Shown: one piece after another, positions 10,480 through 20,459 of the stretch
How the letters are laid out: the number at the start of each line of letters is the position of its first letter
Numbering within the stretch: position 1 is the stretch's first letter
NCBI GenBank assembly: GCA_026225945.1
Contig: JAMJFZ010001222.1
Span: 1,192,501 to 1,256,500, forward strand
Reading direction: 5' to 3'
Source of the DNA: Cricetomys ansorgei
Lineage: Eukaryota > Chordata > Mammalia > Rodentia > Nesomyidae
Length of the DNA stretch: 64,000 bases
The notes under the pieces: model-generated
Told to the model about the DNA's origin: nothing
The model's input: only the letters and a program-made list of their open reading frames with translations
Database searches by the model: none
Position numbers and translations under genes: made by a program

Positions 10480-10722
10480 TTTTTTAGATTTATTTTTGTT
10501 ATTTCAAATTGTGTGTTCATGAGTGTGATGTGTGTGCGCACACACACACACATGTGGGGATATGCATGTGGGTCTGGGTGCTTCTCAAGGCCGGAGGCAT
10601 TGCGTCCCCTGGAATTGTAGTTACAGGAGGTTGTGAGCCGCCTGACTTGGTTTCTGGGAATGGAACACAGCTCCTCTGCAAGAACTACGTGCTCTGAACC
10701 GCTGAGCCATTTCCCCAGCCCC
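10480..10722 (-). repeat. B2-family SINE (antisense) with (CA)n
   Basis: Starts 20 bases after the exon c donor. Contains GCACACACACACACAC and GGAATTGTAGTTACAGGAGG, and ends CTGAGCCATTTCCCCAGCC. Confidence 0.85.
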
Positions 10723-10964
10723 AAGTGGAGGTTTTTCATAGATATAGAATGGCATATTGAATGAAGTATGATTATTTAATTTTATTTAGATTTTGTTCCT
10801 GGTATTTTCATTATTTTATGAAGTGATTTCACATATTCTCTGTTCAGTTTTACTGTCTTGTTTAGAGTTTGACAAGCCGTGACTTATTCAGGATAAGTTG
10901 GCCCCTGCTTTTGTGTGGTACCTAAGAAAAGAAAGATTTTTATGTCATTGTGCTCTAAGATTAT

Positions 10965-11107
10965 GTCCAGATGCGTGTGTGTGCATGTGCAGGTGGGTGC
11001 TTCTGGAGCCAGAAAAGGGCGTTGGCTCCCCTGGAGCTGGAGGCACAGGTAGCCACCTGTACTGGGAACTGAATGTGAGTCTTCTGCTCTTAGCCACTCA
11101 GCTCTGG
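10965..11107 (-). repeat. B2-family SINE (antisense)
   Basis: GTGTGCATGTGCAGGTGG, CCCCTGGAGCTGGAGGCAC and CTGCTCTTAGCCACTCAG. Confidence 0.75.
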
Positions 11108-11294
11108 GTTCATGTTCTGAATGGTAGCTGAAAGAAAAAGAAGGCGAAGAAGGAAAAAAGAAAAGAACGAAGAGTCTGTGTGGCGTGGAAAGCCTGAAAT
11201 GCTAACTGGCTGTGAGAGTTCCAGCTTGTGAGTTACAGTGAACGGCATGTTTTCCTCCTTCTGTACCAGACATGGTACACTCATAAAATAGTGT

Positions 11295-11485
11295 TTGGGG
11301 GTTTGTTTGTTTGTTTCTGCTTTGTTTTGTTTTGCTTTTGTTTTTCAAGACAGGGTTTCTCTGTTGTAACTCTGGCTGTCCTGGTACTCTCTGTGCAGAC
11401 CAGGCTGGCCTTGAGCTCACAATCCACTTGCTTCTGCCTCCTGAGCGCTGGGATTAAAGGCGTGCGCCACCACTGCCCAGCTAGT
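11295..11485 (-). repeat. B1 SINE (antisense)
   Basis: A GTTTGTTT/GTTTT tail, then CAAGACAGGGTTTCTCTG, GCAGACCAGGCTGGCCTTG and TTAAAGGCGTGCGCCACCAC. Confidence 0.93.
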
Positions 11486-11564
11486 GTTTGACACATCTCA
11501 TTTTAAGCTCGAAGGCACAATTTGTGGTAAATTCTGGTGGTTTTCATGAGCATCGTCCCTGTAG

Positions 11565-11890
11565 ACGCGTGTGTTTGAATGTGGTGGGGGAACTGTTGGA
11601 AGGATTAGGAGGTGCGGCCTGATTGGAGTCGTTGTGTCACTGCTGGTGAACTTTGAGATTTCAAAAGTTGACGCCATTTCCAGTTAACCCTCTCTCTGCC
11701 TCCTACTTGCACATCAAGATTCTCAGCTACTGCTCCAGCACCACACTTGCCTGCCTGTTGTCCTGCTTCCCACCATGGTGGTCATGGACCCTAACCCTCA
11801 GCAATCATGAACCCCAAATCACTTGGAGAGGAGGATCTTTCTTTGTTTCTTTCAGTCGTATTAAGGCAGCTTGGCATGCTGCCTTACAGT
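11565..11890 (+). mobile_element. MaLR-type LTR (sense)
   Basis: GTGTTTGAATGTGGTGG, GAAGGATTAGGAGGTG, CTCAGCTACTGCTCCAGCAC and ACCATGGTGGTCATGGAC, the motif order of a rodent MaLR LTR. Related copies are at 21730 and 25706. Confidence 0.75.
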
Positions 11891-12079
11891 AAGGCACTCA
11901 TATTCTAGAACTAAAAGGTCTTCTGAGGCAAGGTTTTTCCCGAAGAGCAATTCTCCGTGCCCCTTTAAAGAGCTCCATTAAGCACACTAACGCGTGCAGA
12001 AGGAGGGGCTCACTTAGTTGTTCAGAAGATGGCACTGAGTTAGCAGTTATATTGCCTCTGAGAATGTGAGTCAGTGACG

Positions 12080-12250
12080 TCAGTGCATGAGTCAGGGCTT
12101 CAGTAGCTGCGATGAAACCTCACGGCCAAGGCGGCTTATGGGAGAAAGGCTTTATTTGGATTATGGTCCTACGGGACTAATAGTCTATGGTGGCATATTG
12201 GTGGTGGCAGGCCTCAGGCAGCTAGAACAGCAGCTGAGACCCCACATTTC
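12080..12250 (-). mobile_element. MaLR-type LTR fragment (antisense)
   Basis: CACGGCCAAGGCGGCTTATG, GAAAGGCTTTATTTGGATTA and TAGAACAGCAGCTGAGAC are the reverse complement of the 3' half of the MaLR LTR seen at 25706. Confidence 0.65.
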
Positions 12251-12294
12251 AGACTACAAATAGGAATTATGTTTGTAGATTTACTTATTGTATG

Positions 12295-12585
12295 AGTGTT
12301 AGGGAAGTTTATTTTTAGTTATGTTTGAAATTGTTTTTGTGTTTGTTGGAAAGAGATGCATAGCCTTGGCATTTTGTACTGTCTGCAGGTGTTGGATTTC
12401 TGGGGGGGATGTTTGATTGCTTATGCTAAGAGTTCTGAATGAATAAAGACACCTGAGTGGACGTGTTTGGGGTTGTACTAAGCACTGGCCAGGATGGTAG
12501 TTCCCTCTCTGAGGTTGGGTAGAGTTTACACCTATGAAAGTAGCTCCTTGCAGTCTGCTGAGCCCACAGAGGCATCAGCGTGCTT
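12295..12585 (+). mobile_element. LTR-like repeat, copy A
   Basis: It shares AAGTTTATTTTTAGTTAT, GTTGGATTTCTG, GTTTGATTGC and the AATAAAGACACCTGAG-type stretch with 37345-37690. AATAAA plus this layout suggests a solo LTR; the family is not named. Confidence 0.55.
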
Positions 12586-12589
12586 TACC

Positions 12590-12788
12590 TGCGTGTGTGT
12601 AATTACATCACATATGTGCAGTGTCCATGGAACCAGGGGGCATTGGATTCACTAAAATCTGAGCTGTAGATGGTTGTGCATAGAGTTACAGGTGGTTCCC
12701 AGAACTCCGCAGGTGCTGGCAATCAAACTCAGGTCCTTCGCAAGAGCATCAAGTGTTCCTAACCACTGAGCCATTTCTCCAGCCCCTT
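12590..12788 (-). repeat. B2-family SINE (antisense)
   Basis: CAGTGTCCATGGAACCAGG, AACTCAGGTCCTTCGCAAG and CACTGAGCCATTTCTCCAGC. Confidence 0.85.
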
Positions 12789-12949
12789 TTATTTTCATTT
12801 TTAACACTAAATTAAAAAAAAAATCAAGGATATGTTGATATTCAACCTTTAAAAATGATTCATGCTTTAGATGTTTTTATATCTTTATTTAGCTCAATAA
12901 TATAATTGTCATATAATAATTCATAACATGTTAAAAATGATTTTTAAAA

Positions 12950-13117
12950 TTTTTTTATTTGTTGTACATTGTTGTTGTGTCTGTATGAGGGTGTTGAGTG
13001 CTCTGGAACTGGAGTTACAGACAGTTGTGAACTGCCATGTGGATTCTGGGAATTGAACTTGGGTCCTTTAGAAGTGCAGCCAGTGCTCTTAACCTCTGAG
13101 CCATCATTCCAGCCTAA
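12950..13117 (-). repeat. B2-family SINE (antisense)
   Basis: GAACTGGAGTTACAGACAG, GAACTTGGGTCCTTTAGAAG and CTGAGCCATCATTCCAGCC. Confidence 0.85.
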
Positions 13118-13137
13118 TTTATAACATTTTAAAAAAA

Positions 13138-13312
13138 GAGTTGTTGGGCTGGTGAGATAGCTCATTGGGTAAAGGCACTTACCATCAAGCCTTATGACCC
13201 AAGTTTGGTTCCCAGGACCCATGTCATTGCCCTCTGACCTCTGACCTCCACATGTATACTTTGACCTACACATGTACCCACACATAAGTAATGAATAAAT
13301 AAATAAATAGAT
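13138..13312 (+). repeat. B2-family SINE (sense)
   Basis: GGGCTGGTGAGATAGCTCA (tRNA-like A-box region), AAGTTTGGTTCCCAGGACCC, and an A-rich tail of AATAAATAAATA at the end. Confidence 0.85.
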
Positions 13313-13614
13313 TGATAGTTAATTTTGTTTATTTTCTATAATGGTTTCGTTATTTTTATAATACTTTTATTAATAGTTTGAATTTCATATAACATATCTT
13401 GATCACATCCTCTTCCCATTTCTTTCTGTTCTATCGTCCCATGCCTGTGCCCTCAAAAAAAAAAAAAATTAAGTCTAAGTAGTATGGCAGGAGCATGGAT
13501 CATGTGCATCACCTGGAGGCAGCAGGCTGCTCTGATAAGGGACATTCATCTGGCCCACACTAGCCCAGCCCAAGCATAATGAAGTTCGACCTGAACCTGG
13601 GCCTCATTGCTCAA

Positions 13615-14348
13615 GCCTGCAGGTACCTGGGCCTCCAGCAGGCACCCAGACATCACCTAGGCACCCAGACATCAAGTGGGCACCTCATATCCTGCAAGCA
13701 TCAGGGCATTCTGCAGGCCCCCCAGACATCCCGCAGGGACCAGGGCATCTCATAGGCTCCAAGGCATCCTGCAGACACCTGGGCATCATGCAGGCGCTGG
13801 GCCAACCCACAGATACCTGGACATCATTCAGGACCAGGGCATCACACAGGCACCCAGACCCCATGCATATACCCAGACATTCCTCAGGTACCCAGACCTC
13901 CTGTAGGTACCAGGACATCCTGCAGGCACCAGGACATTCCTCAGGCACCAGGGCATCTTGGACATCTGATGTCCAGACTTCCTGCAGGCACCAGGACTTC
14001 CAATGGGTACGAGGGCATCTCACAGGTACCCAGACATCCCTCAGGTCCCAGGATATTCTATAGGCTTCAGGGCATCCTGCAAATGTTCAGGCATCGTGCA
14101 GTACTGGGCCAACCTGCAGACACCCTGACATTGAGCAGGCACACTGATACTACACAGGCACCTGGACATCCCACAAGCACCAGGGCATTCCACTAGCACC
14201 CTGACATCCTGCAGGTACCCGGATATCCCAAAGGCACCAGGTCTTCCCACAGGCACCCAGATGTCCCACAGGTACCAGGACATCCTGTAGACACCTGGAT
14301 ATCCCGCAAGCACCTGGACATCCTACAGGCATCAGGACATCTCATGAG
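13615..14348. repeat. 19-bp minisatellite, about 38 copies
   Basis: Units such as GCACCAGGACATCCTGCAG follow each other with a 19-bp step; the cleanest copies are at 14180-14345. A larger duplication is visible: the variant CTGGGCCAACC occurs at 13797 and 14104, 307 bases or about 16 units apart. Because 19 is not a multiple of three, all frames are used and the open frames on both strands are artefacts. Confidence 0.95.
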
Positions 14349-14384
14349 CACTGTTACCTTTAACATTAAAAATACAAAGTTAAA

Positions 14385-14542
14385 AACACGGGTGTTGGTG
14401 GCACATGCCTTTAATCCCAGCACTCAGGAGGCAGAGGCAGGCAGATCTCTGTGAGTTTGAGGCCAGCCTGGTCTACAGAGTGAGTCCCAGGACAGCCAGA
14501 GTTACAATAGAGAAACCCTGTCTTGAAAAAAAAAAAAAATTC
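14385..14542 (+). repeat. B1 SINE (sense)
   Basis: GTTGGTGGCACATGCCTTTA, CCAGCCTGGTCTACAGAGTG and AGAAACCCTGTCTTGAAAAA with an A tail. Confidence 0.93.
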
Positions 14543-14824
14543 AGAGGGGTAATTGTCATGTTTGTATGACATGAGAGCTTTCCGAAGACAATTCTGAAGA
14601 AGTTAAGGAGCCACTACGCTTTGGATGTGCAAAGCTGGTGATCCTGAAAAGCTCTGTAATAAGTAGGGCTAATGTACCCACCAGGCACAGTCTCTAGGGC
14701 CCAGGATACCTTTGGAAACTCATGAAGATGTTTTACTGGATTTCTTTCAAATTGAAAGAATGAAGTGAATACGTAGCAGTGAAGTAAGTCTGTATCTATT
14801 CATATCCATATTATATTTGTTTTT

Positions 14825-15018
14825 ATCTTATTTTTACTTATTTATGTGTGCATATGTGTGCTTACATGAGTTTATGTGCACCATGTGTGTGCAGATGGCC
14901 ACAAAGCCTGAAGGCACCAGATCCCCTGGAACTAGAGTTACAGGCGATTGTGAGTGGCCCAGTGAGTGATGAATATTAAGTGCTCCTAACCACTGAGCAT
15001 CTCTTCAAACCCCTAGAT
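14825..15018 (-). repeat. B2-family SINE (antisense)
   Basis: GTGCACCATGTGTGTGCAG, CTGGAACTAGAGTTACAGG and CCTAACCACTGAGCATCTC. Confidence 0.8.
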
Positions 15019-15019
15019 C

Positions 15020-15145
15020 TCATATTTATTCATTTACTTGCCTAATATTTGTTTATTTAATTAAATTAAATAATTATTTAATTCTTGTTATTTATTATTA
15101 TTATTATTTAATTTATTTATCATTACTTATTTACTTATATACTCT
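15020..15145. repeat. AT-rich low-complexity (TTA/TTTA)n
   Basis: Runs of TTATTATTATTATTTAAT and TATTTATC; nearly pure A and T. Confidence 0.8.
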
Positions 15146-15149
15146 ATTA

Positions 15150-15340
15150 TATTTTAGTTGTCTGAGTAGTTTGCCTGCCCAGTCTGTGCACCACGTGTGT
15201 ACATTGCCCACAGAGAATAGCAGAGGGCATCACATCACCTGGAAATGGAGCTGCAGACAATTGTGAAGTGCCATGTGGTTGCTGGGAATCAAACTGAGTC
15301 CTCCAGACATGCAGCCAGTGAGGCATCTCTCAGTCCTATG
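15150..15340 (-). repeat. B2-family SINE (antisense)
   Basis: GCACCACGTGTGTACATTG, GAGCTGCAGACAATTGTG and GGTTGCTGGGAATCAAACTG. Confidence 0.8.
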
Positions 15341-15344
15341 TTTG

Positions 15345-16320
15345 TTTTCATATCAGCACAGTTATTAAAGATTTCTGTTGTTCCTGACTGATTAAGGAAC
15401 GAGCCCATCGGCTTTGCTTACAGCATTACCTCCTGTGTGTACGATGGCTCCTCTTGAGCAAAACCAGTGTATAGAATCCAAAGACTAAAGCTTTAGCCCA
15501 CACTTTGTCCCATCAAGATCCTGAATTATCTGGTCGTTTTTAATTGTTAATAGATGAAAATGGTATCTTATTATTTAATTTATATTATTTATGCAATAAT
15601 AAAATTTTCTCATTTGTTCATTGTAGTGGAATATTTGAACATATTCTCAAATGTTGTAGAGCTACATGCACTTCTGTGCAGTAAAATGAACTTTAGACAG
15701 CTGCAGCATCTGACAGCAGGAGCTGCCGGGAGGTCACCTTCCTTAGCTGTTAGAACCAGCCAGATTTCCGGGTGTGGATGGGCTGCAGCTTTCTCGAATG
15801 CAGAAGGAATGCTAGTTTGGAAAACCAGTAATTGTCTACTCTGTACCCTTGGGTAGAGTAATTGTTGTTCTGAAATCTTAATGTTAAAGGAATTTGATTG
15901 CTTTATTGCTCATAGAGGAACTTTTTATGGTCTCCTCCCTCAGCCTGAGCACCAGATGAGGAATAACTTTCCCTGGGTCTTGACTAAGTTGCCTGTAAAT
16001 GGCATCAAGGTGGCCAGCTAAAGATTAGAGGTTATTGTACTGTGGAGGTTCTGTTCATTATGCAAATAAGACATTTGTGTCAGTAAAGTGGAGCTTTCAA
16101 TTAAAAAAAACTCCTGAGAGACCATGTGCTTGGGGTTCAGCCCATCACAGAGGCTGCTGGAACTTCTGCCTAAATCATTCAGGCTTGCATCTCAGAGAAC
16201 TGTCTTTTGTTCTTTATTTAACTTGTTTGAGTTAATAATTACATCTATAATTTACTAGTTAAATTAGTCTTATGAACTGCTGAAGGTGTTGCTTATTTAT
16301 TTATCGGGATGTTTTATAAT
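15345..16320. other. Intronic unique sequence
   Basis: No SINE or exon recognised. It may include conserved noncoding DNA, but I see no decisive motif. Confidence 0.4.
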
Positions 16321-16330
16321 GTTATGTATA

Positions 16331-16388
16331 TTATCTTTTTATACATATAAAGATAATGTATATTATCTTTATATGTATAAAAGATACA
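16331..16388. repeat. AT-rich perfect inverted repeat
   Basis: Arms of 18 bases, TATACATATAAAGATAAT at 16340-16357 and its exact reverse complement at 16362-16379, are separated by GTAT. The pairing continues outward with one base missing. It could extrude as a cruciform or fold in RNA. Confidence 0.9.
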
Positions 16389-16399
16389 TATAAAGTATG

Positions 16400-16487
16400 T
16401 ATCTTTTGTGCTGGAGATTGTACCTTTGGCCTCTTGCGTGCTAGACAAGTCATCTACCACCGAGCTGCACCCCAGCTCTCCACATAT
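16400..16487 (-). repeat. tRNA-like (ID/B4-type) SINE fragment (antisense)
   Basis: GTGCTGGAGATTGTACC, TCTTGCGTGCTAGACAAG and CCACCGAGCTGCACCCCAGC. Confidence 0.7.
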
Positions 16488-16529
16488 ATTCTATAATGTT
16501 GGCTACTGGGCACTTTCTATGTGCCTATA

Positions 16530-16700
16530 TGTTTTTGTTGTTTGTTTTTGTCTTGTTTTGCTTTTTGACAAAGTCCCTCTATGTAGCTCTGGCTGTTCTG
16601 GAACTTGCTTTGTAGACCAGACTGGCCTCAAACTCAAGCAGTCCATTTGCCTCTGTCTCCTGAATGGTGGCATTAAACTTATGCTTCATCACGCCTGGCC
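16530..16700 (-). repeat. B1 SINE (antisense)
   Basis: CTCTGGCTGTTCTGGAACTT, GTAGACCAGACTGGCCTC and TTCATCACGCCTGGCC. Confidence 0.85.
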
Positions 16701-16724
16701 TCAATGCTCCTTTTTTTTAAATGA

Positions 16725-16908
16725 AAAATTTATTTTAATTTTTAACTACACGTATATGCATAAGTATGGGTGTCCTTGAACTCCAGAAGAAAGCATAGAT
16801 TCCCTGGAGCTGGAGTTATAGGGAGCTATGAGCTGCCTGACATGGGCTCTGGGAACTGAGCTAGGGTCCTCTAGAACAAGAATTATTCTTAACAACTAAC
16901 CTCAATGC
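16725..16908 (-). repeat. B2-family SINE (antisense)
   Basis: ATTCCCTGGAGCTGGAGTTA, GAGCTGCCTGACATGGGC and GGTCCTCTAGAACAAG; diverged. Confidence 0.75.
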
Positions 16909-16909
16909 C

Positions 16910-17668
16910 TGTGTTCTTATCCTTCCATTTACAACCAAGATTCTGTACAGCAGTGCATCACTACTATGGAATTATGGGAGTATATATCTATATATAGATA
17001 ATAACCCTAGTTAGTATTTCTTGAGAGTTTAACATATGTCTTATTAAAGTTTTGCAACTAGGTATTGTTACTGCTTTCATTATATGGATGAGAGAATGGG
17101 GAGTCAGAGAGTTTAAGGTTGACTTAACTGTGGCCACAGAGATGATGAGGACAGTTTAAATCCGGCTTCCTTGCTCTGGCGCCCAACAGCTGTTATGTAT
17201 TTTCCTTAGTATACAAAGCCTTGTATTACGTGTCTAAATATCTAGCTGTAGAGTGAGGTGGGCTTTGGGTCGATGTTTTGATAACAGGTGTAAGCGTCAT
17301 CCTGAAGCCTATTACAATGCTTGCTCAGTTTATTAGAAAAGAACTTTTCGGTGCTTTATTCTTAGTGACAGTATGTCTGCAACTACACTTCACTTTTAAA
17401 ATTGAGCCATGTCATTAGTCTTAGTGTTTTCACTGTTTATTGTTGGCCTTTAGGTGGTGGTAATGAATATGGTGCTTATTTTATAGGGAGATGAAGGGGA
17501 ATTATTGCTGTTCAACCTGTGCTCTTTGGTTTCAAGAGGTTTTAAGGTCCTGCTTTGGGCAGCATTCAGCTCACATTTTGCAGATTACACCCTTTTCCAT
17601 CATTTCTACCAAGTGTGCCGTCTCGGATCCATTTCTTAGTTTGGTTGAGGGATATGTCTGGGTAGGTT
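16910..17668. other. Intronic unique sequence
   Basis: AT-rich, with nothing recognised apart from a short TATATATCTATATATAG palindromic stretch near 16980. Confidence 0.45.
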
Positions 17669-17677
17669 TTTTCTTTT

Positions 17678-17737
<60 letters not shown>

Positions 17738-17738
17738 T
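17669..17738. repeat. (CTTT)n microsatellite
   Basis: About 16 uninterrupted CTTT units, then a T-run. Confidence 0.97.
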
Positions 17739-17744
17739 TTTTTT

Positions 17745-18640
17745 TAAATGTGTTTTAGTAACTGAAATAAAAGAATGAGCTCATTCTTAAGGTTTTCTTT
17801 CAAATCTTCATTGTATCTTCTCTGGCTGTTTATGTTACCTGCTAGACCACCTATGATTCTGAAGATGTCAGAGGGAAGACATGTCTTACGATATAGCATT
17901 GAAGAAAGCGTTGTGATCAGCAGAGTGCTATGTAAAATTCTCCTTCATAAACTATCAATATCATTCAACAGATGCCGTTAACCATTTTTACAAAGCAGGA
18001 GCTCTATTAAAAACTGCTAATAAGAAGTAGGTGCTTGTTTTTGTGCTAATACTAATTACTGATAATGCCTGCTTATGTTTGTCACTCATTCTGTGGCACT
18101 GTACCAATCAGTGGTGACTTGGATTCAAGCACTTACACATGTAAATGAATTACTTTTTTTTTTTTTATACTTAAGTGAGTCACGATGGAAGGCAACTCTA
18201 GGTCATAAAGATCTCTTCTCTTTAATGCTAATGAAATGTCTCCACTCTCTACCCACAGACTCGCCTTATTGGCAGTCCGGAGCCTTGTCTTTTGTTCTGG
18301 GTGGTAATGAAATGCTGGGCGCTGAACACCCCAACTCTCCAAGAATGTGGGGCCAATTGTCTTCTGTTCACTTATACTGTAAAATTACTGTTCCCCAGCA
18401 AAGCGGGCAAGTGCGCGGGGCCAAGATCAAAGAGCATACACCGGCATCCAGCTGCACTGAGTGACTCCTGCTTTATGGATTAGTTGTAGCTTCTTTGAGT
18501 TAATTTTCTCAGCTAGCACATAAACATTCCGTAATATAAAAACAGCCAAGTAGACTCGACCATGAACCTTGACTGTCCATCCATTTCTAGCTTAAGCTTC
18601 TGTACTGTATTCTCAGCTAACTATTCAGTTCTGAACTTGA
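17745..18640. other. Repeat-poor intron block
   Basis: No SINE, LTR or L1 signature for almost 900 bases. The open frames (up to 129 codons) have no known domain. It is a candidate for conserved noncoding DNA; conservation cannot be tested here. Confidence 0.35.
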
Positions 18641-18651
18641 ATAAAAGCTAC

Positions 18652-19001
18652 TTTTTTTTTTGTTGTTGTTCCAAGAAAACAGTGGGCATAGTCAAAAGTC
18701 CGCCTTTATTTCCTAATGTTGAGTAGCATTTAATTGATTTTCTCTTTAGAGTAAATGTATGGAGAGGCCAGAACCGGCTTTTAAATTTAATTTAGACTTG
18801 CAGTTGCTGCTGAATTTCGCAAGCTCGTTCTGCTCCCTCATCAGAAATGCCACTGGTGTTTAAGCGTTCCGAAAGGACCTTCTCTATGAATGTTTGTGTG
18901 GCAGCAAAATTTGCCTGTGATCCGGAGCTCCGAGTGAAGGTTACCAGCATCTCTGTCACCGAGTGAGTGTGGCGTTCCTGCAGCCCTTCCGCTGTCAGGC
19001 A
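18652..19001 (-). pseudogene. Processed pseudogene of an unidentified gene, C-terminal part
   Basis: On the minus strand an uninterrupted frame runs from 19001 to a TAA at 18792-18794. It contains segments reading THSVTEMLVTFTRSSG, FIEKVLSERL and ERACEIQQQLQV before the stop. An AATAAA (complement of 18705-18710) and then an A-rich tail (complement of the T-run 18652-18672) follow in mRNA order, which points to a retrocopied mRNA truncated at its 5' end. An in-frame stop lies at once upstream (19005-19007). I do not recognise the parent gene. A terminal exon of an antisense gene is less likely, because the tail is encoded in the genome and no pyrimidine tract precedes the frame. I did not find a clear target-site duplication. 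Confidence 0.6.
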
Positions 19002-19009
19002 TTTTCAGT

Positions 19010-20340
19010 AGTTTCTCTTAGCATGTTGTTAAGTCATTGCTCGAGACCCTGTGGTTTTTGTTGTTGTTTTGTTCAGGTGGGAAGGAAGAGGGAAGCAGTT
19101 GAGGCCCTTGCAACTTGGTTTTGACCGGCTGTCTTAGAGTGGGCCAGTTGGTAACTGGTCATTTATTGATCAGCTAGGAAGATTTCCGTGAGTTTCTGTA
19201 CCCTCTAACTGGAGGGAGGATAATAATGTGACGAGTTAGCAAGCACATGTGAGGCAAATTTTATTGAGATTCTTTGAAATGCGCTAGGAAAGAAAGTCAG
19301 AGCACTTTGCTCCTGCGGCATCTGAGAGCCCTGCTGGCTCTCCACAGCTGCAGGTCATCCTGCTTTTAGGGTGTGGACTTTCCTCTTGATTGCTGCATTT
19401 CTTCGTGAACTGTAAAAGCCTCTTTAAAGAGTTGCCATTAAGTGGACTTTTTGATTATGAATTTGAACAACAAATAATTTTAAAGGGATGAGTATCCGTG
19501 CCTCTCTGTCGCCTACACTGTGCCTTGTTTTATCTGCGCAATACATTTCTGCTTTTGCCAGAAGTTATTGTCTTAAAGCACCGTATTAACTGTCCTAGTA
19601 AAGGATTGGTTTATTTTTATTTTTTTAGTAGGAATATTTGTGTTTGGAAGGTTAGCAGAGGCTGGCTATGCTGGAAGTGACTGCAGTGCCTTTGGAGTAT
19701 TCATGGACAGTAATAGAAGGCACTTAGAAAGAACAATGAAATTGCTTATTTCTGTGATGGGCCATCTGTTGAATTGTTTTGTGCAACAATTGCACAATAG
19801 TATCTATGTCATATCATTCTATTTTCAACAGCAGCTGATTATGTCTCACTGGCTACTTGTCCTTATTTCTAAAGTCCCATGACCATTAAAAGTCACCTTG
19901 CCAGGGACCTTTGCCAGAAAGGTATTAGGAATTGCAAATAGCCTGTGTATTTTCCTATCGTCATTCTTATTCCTTCCTTTTGTATGTGTGTGTGTGGGGG
20001 TAGGGGTGGCAGTATAAAGAGAGAGTTGGTCATGTTCCAATTAATTGGATTTCCTGAATGTTTAGGATAGATTTCTATGCTTCCCAAATGTAGCTGATAA
20101 AGAAGTTAGCGTAGAACCATTTGATAATTTGGGTAGAAATTATTGATTTGAAGCAAAGGAAGTGTTGAGTGTAAAAGACTATTCGATGGCCTTTCATGCT
20201 TTTAATTATCTACTCTTTTCTTCATGACGATAATTAGAATTTTTCTCTTGGAATTCACTTTCATCTTTAAAAAAAAAAAAAAAAAGAGCCATTAGCAAAT
20301 TTGTTAGAGCAGAAGTGAAATTAAAATAAAACAAATGTGT
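19010..20340. other. Intronic unique sequence before exon d
   Basis: No repeats recognised except a short TGTGTGTGTG at 19986 and an A-run at 20268-20285. Confidence 0.45.
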
Positions 20341-20352
20341 TGTTGTCCACAG

Positions 20353-20452
20353 GTCACTGACATCGCTGATGCCATGATTCTGAAACAGCTTTTTGAAAAT
20401 CTGTTCAAAAACGGGGTCGTTGTTGTGGCAACATCCAACCGACCACCGGAAG
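20353..20452 (+). CDS. Afg1l: Afg1l coding exon d: sensor-1 region
   Basis: This 100-nt exon begins in phase 0 directly after Walker B and reads [20 protein letters not shown] and then [13 protein letters not shown] plus one base. [10 protein letters not shown] follows Walker B in AFG1 proteins. The ATSNRPP segment is the sensor-1 strand, whose polar Asn contacts the gamma-phosphate. The acceptor is ccacag/g and the donor is gaag/gtaggg. The exon sits 9.9 kb downstream of exon c. Translation is intact. Confidence 0.95.
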
Positions 20453-20459
20453 GTAGGGA

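Noticed and set aside
13138..13215. tRNA-like gene
   Set aside because: It is the tRNA-derived head of a B2-family SINE, without a complete cloverleaf.
13676..14332. Cys-rich repetitive open frames on both strands
   Set aside because: A 19-bp minisatellite read in rotating frames.
16408..16779. 123-codon plus-strand frame
   Set aside because: It crosses a tRNA-like SINE fragment and an antisense B1; such frames are typical SINE read-through.
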